From Trichobilharzia szidati (Eukaryota; Platyhelminthes; Trematoda; Strigeidida; Schistosomatidae): a stretch of DNA of 64,000 nucleotides. The notes under the pieces are model-generated. The model saw only the letters and a list, made by a program, of their open reading frames with translations. It made no database searches and was not told the origin of the DNA. Position 1 is the stretch's first letter. The number at the start of each line of letters is the position of its first letter. Made by a program: the position numbers and the translations under genes. The stretch lies in assembly GCA_944472155.2 (NCBI GenBank), contig OX235275.1, positions 54,701,228-54,765,227 on the forward strand. Direction: 5' to 3'. Positions 57,037-64,000 of the stretch are shown here, piece after piece.

Positions 57037-57207
57037 TGTATTCTTATTCACCTTTGATATTTTCTTCCAGTGTGGTTGATACAGTCTGGAACGAAATATC
57101 CCTGTCAACTTTGGCTCTAAATCAGCTAACCAATAAACTTGTTGTGAGATTAACCGTTGAACAGCACTTCGTCTAACATTTTCAATATCGCCAACAGCTA
57201 AACCAAT
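57037..57207 (-). CDS. TRPA1: TRPA channel exon: post-S6 helix (IGLAVGDIE)
   Basis: 171 bp (57 codons), phase 0-0, acceptor aattctcatag, donor AATACA|gtaagt. It encodes IGLAVGDIENVRRSAVQR, the TRPA cytosolic helix directly after S6, then QQVYWLADLEPKL, equivalent to the QVELHTSLEKKLP segment of TRPA1, and a basic stretch. This is the most diagnostic TRPA sequence in the window. Confidence 0.92.
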
Positions 57208-57399
57208 CTATGAGAATTAGAGAGAAATTAGATGATTTTTGTTATAATAAATGCTACTATGGATTTTTGGGTTCGATAGCCAGAGTGGAAATAAAGTTAC
57301 ACGAATGAAGACTAAATTTCAAGAACACTGACAACCAATCACTATTGACCCACACAGCTCACACGATTAAAGACAAAAGACAGGCTGGTTTGAACCGAT

Positions 57400-59745
57400 G
57401 TGACAATTCCTTTCTGGATCTTACTTGTAAATAATTTTATAAGACGACTCTAGTGGAGCTGCACGGTCTAAGTTCACAAGTTGTTGGAGAATTGAGCAAG
57501 ATAATGTTCAGCACTGCGCTTTTGATGCATTTGTAAAGTGTGTGTGCTTTGTCCAACCAATATAACTAGCTCTACAGGAGCAAGTGGATTTATAAACACA
57601 CAGTGAAGTCATCCCAAGCATCATCTTATCCTTCACGCATTCACTGATCATTTATACACTGCAGAAAATGATCTGTAGCTCTACCGAAAAGACCGCTACT
57701 TCTCCGCGATCTGGATAAGCGGCTTTTCAGACTCGTAGACACACTTTTATCTTTAAATCCAAGATTCATAAATGTCAATTTCTTCGACACCGTTTGTATG
57801 AATCCTGCCTTTTGCTATACTTTCATGTTTTTCTGCATGAATCTTTTAATGAGGACCTGATTAAATCTCTCTAGTTCACCACTGATTTTACCACTGTACC
57901 TAGACTTGAAAATAAGCAGTCTATTGGATTTCTATATAGCGAAAATATTCACTCAGACATATCTATTAACAACACAAAATAATTGAGGAAAAAAGAAAAA
58001 TACCCCCCAGTCGATAATTTCCTCTTCTGACTCTACAATTAGATATCTGTGTGTTTATATACATAGAATATTCTAGATTAGTAGTCAATAAAAATATGAG
58101 TCTTTTTTAAATAATATCGATTTGTAAAGTAAGATCGCAATGGAATTACAGTTCATTAAAGATGCTTAAATTATAATAATAATAATAATAATAAAGATAT
58201 AGTAGTAAATAGAATATCAATTAAAATTAGGAAAATTCCACAAAAATTAAGGATCATTCAAACCTAGATGGCCAAGGTAAGGACAATGTCTGAACCAACC
58301 AGCTTCTTTTGGACGCACAAATTAGGCTTCTTAATATGGATGCCAACAGCCGACCTCAGTGATATGTAAAAGTCGAACTCTTAAGGCGAAATCGAGATTT
58401 GTTGGTATGACGTGAATGACTTGAAAGTCGCCTCGTTGACATCAATCTTGTGTTCTGTATCCACAAGATGAGACAGAATAGCGCTAAAAATAGATTTTGT
58501 TTGTCCTTTACTCAACCAACCACTCATTGTGATGTTCGGAAACACGCCTAGTCGTACTGCCTATGCAACAAACTGGCTCCACAGGAGCAGTTAAATTGAG
58601 AAAGTAAAAGACTCTAGTATTTCATTTCTAGACGTCCTTATGACCAGAAAAGAGGATGGGGCAATAAGAAGAAGTGAATATAGAAAACATACATCAACTG
58701 ACTGTAGGTATACTCGTTTTTTCAGCTTCGTGCCCTTGAAATAAAAACGCAATCTAATAAATTACTTGGTTCACAGAGAAAGAGCAATCTACTCAGGTGA
58801 AAGTGTTGATGAGGAACTTTATTATATCAAACAGTTGCTGAGTGAAAATGGTTATCCAGGAAAATCCACTGATAACAATATGAATCCAAAATCAAAGCAG
58901 CTTAAGGTACCAACAGTTCTAAAGAAGGCCTTATTCTTAGAAATGCAGTCCCTTGGGGATAACATCAGCGAGATACTAACACAGCGTCTTAGAAATGCGC
59001 CCTGCTGCTGAATGACGCTGTGTCTTCGAAACCACCCTTATTTTGCGTTCGGGAGTAAAAGACAAACTGCTTAATTTCGCCTCTTCTATGTGTGTATCTA
59101 CGAATTTAACTGTTCCTGTGAAACCAGTTAGTTGCATAGGCCGCACAATTAGGCGTGTTTCTCGTCGAATTTCCGAACATCACCTTGTGTGGCTGGTTAA
59201 GGTAAGAAAAAACAAAATCCAGTCGTAGCACTATTCTATCTCATCTTGTGGATACAGAACACAAAATCGATGTCAATGAGGCGACTTTCAAATTCGTTTA
59301 CCGCATATCAACAAATCTCAATTTCGCCTTAAGAGCTCGACTTCTACATATCACTGAGGTCGGCTGTTGGCATCCATATTAAGAAGCCTAATTTGTGCGT
59401 TCAAAAGAAGCTGGTTGGTTCAGACATTGTCCTTACCTTGGCCATCTAGGTTTGAATAATCCTTAATTTTTGTGGAATTTTCCTAATTTTAGTTGACATT
59501 CTATTTGTTATTCTATTTTTATTATTATTATAATCTTACTTTACAAATCGATATTATTTGAAGAACACTCATATTGTTATTGACTACTAATCTAGAATAT
59601 TCAATGTATATAAACATACAGATATAATTGTAGACCTGGAAGAGGAAATTATCGAAACGCATATTCTTCTTTGGTCAACTATTTTGTATTTTCTAGATGT
59701 CTGAATGAATATTTTCGCTATATAAAAGAATTTCTAAACCAAAAA
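57400..59745 (+). mobile_element. Penelope-like element(s) with long fold-back arms
   Basis: Arms 57925-58560 and 59235-59740 are inverted copies. Between them on the plus strand: ISFLDVLMTRKEDGA (near 58620), VHRERAIYSGESVDEELYYI to QRLRNAPCC (58766-59011), a GIY-YIG remnant SCIGRTIRRVSRRISEHH (59120-59190), then HLVDTEHKIDVNEA-type sequence. The right arm includes the endonuclease C-end, so the left arm carries that coding end in reverse. 57400-57900 is further PLE-like sequence on the minus strand. Confidence 0.8.
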
Positions 59746-59774
59746 TACACATTCTGCAAAATTTATCAACTTAC

Positions 59775-60077
59775 CAATAAATTCATAAGTATAATCGGGA
59801 CCAGAAATACAAATGTTGTATAAAAAACAAATGTGATTATCGGATAGTGTAATTTCAAGGAAGTTTTACCAGTTAACGGTTGTATCACAGTCGCCGTGTG
59901 CTCATATTCACCTAACATCATCATCAAGGTTTTAAATAACGATAAACCCAAATACTGGAATGGTTGTAATTCTAATGAGATTGACGGATCTGTTTGATTA
60001 CTGCTTGAAATATCATTGAATATTGAAAAGCATTCATTGATAATTGAATCTTTGAATTCAATGGAAGTTTTATTTTC
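59775..60077 (-). CDS. TRPA1: TRPA channel exon: pore loop and S6
   Basis: 303 bp (101 codons, phase 0-0), acceptor ctttcaatttag, donor TTATTG|gtaagt. Order: an extracellular turret of about 45 residues with NKT and NQT N-glycosylation sequons, the pore helix SLFKTLMMMLGEYE (selectivity region GEYE), a second short extracellular loop, then S6 from about YPIITFVFY to VPIILMNLL. It joins the next exon as MNLL|IGLAVGDIE. The acidic filter residues are in place. The turret looks unusually long against vertebrate TRPA1. Confidence 0.92.
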
Positions 60078-60114
60078 CTAAATTGAAAGAAAGTAAATAT
60101 ATTTAGTCTACGCA

Positions 60115-60260
60115 ATATTATTGAGCCTAGAAATTTAGATACCATATTAGTCAGGCTAATTCCCCTGTGATTATCACAGGAGGACTTGTCTCCCTTCTTG
60201 TATATGGGGATAATCAGTGACTTACACCAACCCGTCGGGACTTCCTCTGATTCCCAGACT
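60115..60260 (-). mobile_element. R1 internal fragment
   Basis: Nearly identical over 140 bp to 56600-56725 (minus-strand RT, IYKKGDKSSCDNHRG). It abuts PLE sequence at 60260. Confidence 0.8.
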
Positions 60261-61530
60261 CACACTACAAGAAAATGGATATCCACAGAGCTTCCTAAAA
60301 AAGTATATGTCAATACCTACAGACAGGGTAAAGGTGGATACCGTAGACAAAAAACCTTTGTATCGTAAGTTACAAAGGGGAAATTGCAGCTGACATTCTA
60401 AAATGCCGACTTAATAGAGCAGTAGATAGAACATTTCCTGCAGCCAAACTGGTACTCAACTTCTCAACTAAACCAGTACTCACACAGAAAGTCAAGGATA
60501 AATTATCAAAGATGGCCTCATCAATGTGCATCTATGAATTCAACTGCTCATGTGGAGCTAGTTACATTGGCCGTACTCAGAGGGCTTTATCCATGCGCGT
60601 GTGAACATGTACCTGTATGGTTAGGTAAAGGGGTAACCAAATGCGTAAATAATGCAGTCTTAGCACACTTGATAGATACTGGACACCAGATAAAACTTGA
60701 CCAGGCTTTCTCAGTCATTTACCGCGTTCCTATTAATTTATCTAGAGGAGCTCAACTACGTCTTTTATCAGTAGCTGAAGCGGTGGCAATTAATACCAGA
60801 AGACCATCTCTTTGCATACAGAAGAAGTATGTTCAACCGCTATTTTTACCTAAGCCTACAATAAAGTCAACAAATCCTCCATTAACACTGTAAATTCCTT
60901 TCACAATTTTCTTTTCTTTTCTTCTTCTTCTATTCCTTTGTTTCATTGACAAACATTCATTTTCGACTTTTATGATTTCATGACCTTTCTTATGATTTTA
61001 TTACCTTAGGTTTAAGTAGTGCTTTTCTAACTTGCTATCGTATTTACAAAATCCTGTTCATTCCACTTCATTATATTCATTTTTATTATTTGACAATCAT
61101 TCACCAATAGTGGTTGTAATTTTACACCATATCATCGTTATTATTTTACAATCATTCTTATTGTCGTTATTTTCAACCTTGAACTTATGTTTATTTTCAT
61201 CTTGTCTCACACACCCTGATTACACTCACTCTCGAAACCTGTATTTTCTGTTGACTATATTTATGTATATATATACAAACACATCATTAAATTAAGTTAA
61301 ATTACTTCATCTCATTTTGTCCCATGTTCTCATTGACCATGTATATTAAAAAACTAACTGACTATTGTTACATCCCATCTTATACTTGTTCCACAATACA
61401 CTGTCTGATATCATTCTAATTCGCCTTTACTGGCTATTGTATACTTAAATTAATTGATTTATAATTGTACAGCCTGAAGAAGAATATTTTGTTCCGAATA
61501 AATTATGGGAATATACATTTTACTGAAATA
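60260..61530 (+). mobile_element. Penelope-like element, endonuclease and 3' end
   Basis: Starts TLQENGYPQSFLKKYMSIPT, VDKKPLYRKL; then, with frameshifts, FNCSCGASYIGRTQRALSMR (GIY-YIG core around 60535-60600) and the open frame 60534-60893 VTKCVNNAVLAHLIDTGHQI, SVIYRVPINLSRGAQLRLLS, SLCIQKKYVQPLFLPKPT. The 3' end at 61455-61530 has cctgaagaagaatattttg. Confidence 0.82.
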
Positions 61531-61574
61531 TATTTAATTCAATTTTAGATTTTCTCGTCGATTGATTGATTAGA

Positions 61575-61800
61575 CCGAATTGCTGTGTCTCAGGTTGACA
61601 TGTCGGCTTCTTGTGCAGATGCTTCGAAGATGTTTGGGCATGTAATTAGTAGTGAACTGGTGTATGGTGACTAGCAGTGACGAAGTCCAGGATACGGAAT
61701 GCGGGTACATCCAGCCACCAACGAGTCCCAAATAGGATGAAATGCGCTTTATCCTGGATTCCACTGCTACTAGTCACTATCCACCAATTCACTTCTAAAG
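61575..61800 (+). repeat. Sm-alpha-like repeat with hammerhead motif
   Basis: Ribozyme segment 61690-61770: gggtacatccagc, CACCAACGAG, TCCCAAATAGGAT, GAAATGCGC, tttatcctggattccac. Helices I and II are well kept; the core is CCAACGA instead of CUGANGA, so it should be inactive. Closest in sequence to the known Sm-alpha consensus. Confidence 0.6.
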
Positions 61801-61869
61801 TAAATAAGTATTTATAAAAAGAAAAGCAAAACGTTTGTGGTGTTTGAAACACCAGGGAAACAAACCTTT

Positions 61870-63055
61870 GATTAATAGAGAAGATTTGTAGCTCAGGTGA
61901 ATGATTTGTAATTAGTAGTGTTCTCTCTGCTGGTTGGTTTAGTTGTGGAGCTTCCTTCATCCCCCTGCTAGACAACATCCCCTTCCAGAGCAATTTTTAG
62001 CATAAAGTGAACTGATTTAAATTTTCCATGAATGGTGATAGAATTGCGTCTCCCGGTAACCATCTTCGTGACATCTGTATTAATCATTTTTATTATTGAC
62101 TTGCATTTTGAACTTTCTCGTCACATGTGATTTACTTTTTATGAGCAACTGGTAGATTTGGTCTATATTAACATGTTTGTCAGTCGCTGACTGATTCATT
62201 TGAGTACCAGGTTTCTAGGAATTCCTTGACTGTTCTATTTGTATTTCCTCAGTTTAAAATTCCGATATTTTCCCAGTCAAATTGATGTCCATAATTATCT
62301 GTGTGCATTGATATGAAAGAATATATATTATGTATTTTCACAGCTAATTTGTGTTCCTGGGTTCTGATTCGTAGGGGACGTCGGCTTTGGCGTTGTCTAA
62401 TTCTGCTTCTCTCGTGGTGAATTTGTTGCCTTCAGATATGTTGTTTATTAATTTGTGAGTATATTCCAAACCATTTCTTTTGATTACTACAAATGGATCA
62501 TCAACGTAACCTACTCAGAATTTTGGTTTAATTATAGGTAGAGCTATTAATTCTAATCTTTGCATAACGGCTTCAGCTATCAATCCTGATATGGGCGATC
62601 CCATTGGTGTTCCTTTTATCTGTTCATATATTTGAGTATTGAAGTGGAAGTATGTTGTAAGGCATAATTCCATGAGTTCTATCCAAGTTGAACTGTATGA
62701 ACTGTAACAGACATTACATCAGCCAAAGTGGACATCCCCTTCGAATCAGAAGACACAGGAGACGCAATTCTATCACTCGTGGAAAATTCAAATCAGTTCG
62801 CTTTATGCTAAAAATTGCGCTGAAAGGGGTTATTTTTTTTGGTTGCAGCTTGATGCCACACCGTATTTTCAGCACAAGTATGGAATTTTCAGCATGGATA
62901 TCGGTAGCCCAAATTTTGCAGGCCAATCATAGATATCGGGTGTGCGTCGGCAGGGGATCGAACGCCGGACCATGTGCATGGTCGGCGAGAGTCCTAACCA
63001 CTGTGCCATTGACGCACAGCAGGGGGACGACGAAAGCTCCACAATTAAACCAACC
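61870..63055. mobile_element. Penelope-like element pieces with SINE-B insertion
   Basis: 61880-62690 is minus-strand PLE (degraded endonuclease at 62090-62320, RT side at 62400-62690 where the complement encodes IPLMGSPISG-type sequence). 62690-62825 is plus-strand PLE (MNCNRHYISQSGHPLRIRR, GIY-YIG with G to S). The terminus resumes at 63020 after SINE-B. Confidence 0.7.
62830..63018 (-). repeat. SINE family B inserted in PLE terminus
   Basis: Inverted family B with poly-T at 62832-62839 (inverted A tail) and head ending ctgtgccattgacgcac at 63015. It interrupts the PLE ribozyme region between CTGAAAGGGG (left) and GGACGACGAAAGCTCC (right). Confidence 0.8.
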
Positions 63056-63259
63056 AACTGAGAGAACACTACTTATCGCAAACTTTTGTTTATTTCAGCT
63101 GAATAATTATTTACGTGGAAGATATGAAATACACGTGTGTAGAGAGCGGGATTTTAGGAAAAGGAAAGGTGACAAGTTTGAAGATCTCACGATGGCATCC
63201 AGTGGTTTCAAGCAGCCTTGGGTCATTTCGTTGTATAAATGGGGTTGCCCATTGTGACT

Positions 63260-63620
63260 GATAAAGTTATTTTTGTTTAGCAATATGAATCTATGACTTC
63301 ATTATAGATTCTTATAGATTGTCGTCGTTGTATGCTCTAGAACATGATCAGCCATGGGATCTCGATCAATTTTAGAAGAGATGTCAAGATCCTTGAATTT
63401 ACTGATAGCCAGTAGACTGTGATAAAGAATCATCTGATTCAGGAGACAATAGTCTTCAAGCTTATTCACTTACTACCGGTTGTTAGTCGTGAGGAACCGC
63501 CTGACCGATAAGCCTTCTACTATTGAACCATTAGTTGTAATAGTCGTAGAAGGATTCTAAGGATGTATATGAGCGAATGATTCAACATAAATATAAATTA
63601 TTGTACAACTATAAGTTGAT
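63260..63620 (-). other. Unassigned TRPA intron sequence
   Basis: No repeat or exon recognised between the PLE/SINE block and the S5 exon. Confidence 0.3.
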
Positions 63621-63629
63621 TAAACTCAC

Positions 63630-63768
63630 CGAATAGTTCGGAGCACGAAAAAGTACATGAAATGACAGTGCAAAGGCTACAAACACTACGGAGAAGACGA
63701 CTAAACACTTGCCGACAGTTGCAAACACATGCAGAAACATAACGACAAATATACCAATATGCTTAAAT
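63630..63768 (-). CDS. TRPA1: TRPA channel exon: transmembrane segment S5
   Basis: 139 bp, acceptor catcttttacag, donor TATTCG|gtgagt (minus strand). The translation FKHIGIFVVMFLHVFATV...FVAFALSFHVLF is one hydrophobic helix pair typical of the S4-S5 linker and S5 of TRPA channels (compare the FVMF...AFGLSF pattern). It enters with one base of a split codon and leaves in phase 0. Confidence 0.85.
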
Positions 63769-63834
63769 CTGTAAAAGATGAATGAAACAGCGGTTTAAAT
63801 ACAATAACATCAATATATATATATATAAATCACT

Positions 63835-64000
63835 AGGTAGCAGCCGGTGTGACGCACCTAATCAAGGACGAGACTCATGATGCTGATTGTTACCTATTGC
63901 TATTGATTAAAATATCCATTACCGTCCTACAAGAGGTGAATTGTGAGTCCAAATAACTCAGTGACAACGTCGCTGACTGAATCATTGGATTATCCGAGTT
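63835..64000. repeat. Family D SINE fragment at right edge
   Basis: gcagccggtgtgacgcacc...ccgtcctacaagaggtgaattgtgagtcc resembles the family D copies (compare 34990-35050 and 5690-5760). Cut by the window end; a short (AT)n run precedes it at 63814-63827. Confidence 0.45.

Larger units (their letters stand above)
51238..63768 (-). other. TRPA1: TRPA-type cation channel gene, 3' half (5 exons seen)
   Basis: Minus-strand gene span running from the right edge leftward. Exons are 63630-63768, 59775-60077, 57037-57207, 54568-54650 and 51238-51352, all with GT-AG borders and matching phases (811 bp). They encode S5, pore helix and filter, S6, the post-S6 helix and a coiled tail. LLIGLAVGDIE after S6 and MMLGEYE in the pore are TRPA-family traits. 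Ankyrin repeats and S1-S4 must be beyond 64000. No stop codon is reached in the last recognised exon, so at least one more exon lies to the left. It converges with REV3L. The symbol is by family; orthology within TRPA was not tested. Confidence 0.88.

Noticed and set aside
1..64000. CRISPR array, operon or bacterial mobile system
   Set aside because: The sequence is eukaryotic with spliced genes; repeats are dispersed retroelements, not spaced direct repeats.

Overview
The window is AT-rich nuclear DNA of a blood fluke, most likely Schistosoma or a very close relative. Two protein-coding genes with long introns lie in a dense bed of retroelements. The schistosome assignment rests on Penelope-like elements (PLEs), RTE-type non-LTR elements, tRNA-headed short repeats with Pol III A/B boxes, and short repeats carrying a schistosome-type (Sm-alpha-like) hammerhead ribozyme motif.

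Gene 1 (1687-27820, + strand) is the C-terminal half of REV3L, the catalytic subunit of DNA polymerase zeta. Seven exons (1,530 bp, 509 codons plus stop) join with consistent splice phases. They carry the B-family catalytic YGDTDS motif, the KKRY segment, the thumb region and both C-terminal cysteine clusters. The gene starts left of the window. Gene 2 (51238-63768, - strand) is a TRPA-type cation channel. Five exons cover S5, the pore, S6 with the LLIGLAVGDIE signature and a helical C-terminal tail. Its N-terminal ankyrin and S1-S4 part lies right of the window and its last exon was not firmly found. The two genes converge on about 23 kb of repeats (27.8-51.2 kb) with no clear gene.

The introns and the intergenic block are mostly retroelement debris. 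PLE fragments carry RT (YVDD) and GIY-YIG endonuclease remnants and usually fold-back (inverted) termini. Two RTE-like non-LTR families, called R1 and R2 here, and a third non-LTR family, R3, are present. Three tRNA-headed SINE-like families are called A, B and C. Several nested insertions have readable target-site duplications: 3356/3516, 31703/32627, 46367/47614 and probably 55133/56839.

The most interesting signal is recurrent hammerhead-ribozyme architecture in three repeat classes: PLE termini (best copy 33902-33943), SINE family A (most copies with C3 changed to A, one copy at 6448-6496 with C3 intact), and degenerate Sm-alpha-like copies. No bacterial-type operon, CRISPR array or rRNA is present, and no free-standing tRNA gene was seen. 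Exon limits come from splice consensus, reading phase and remembered protein family features. Repeat boundaries are approximate unless a duplication defines them.
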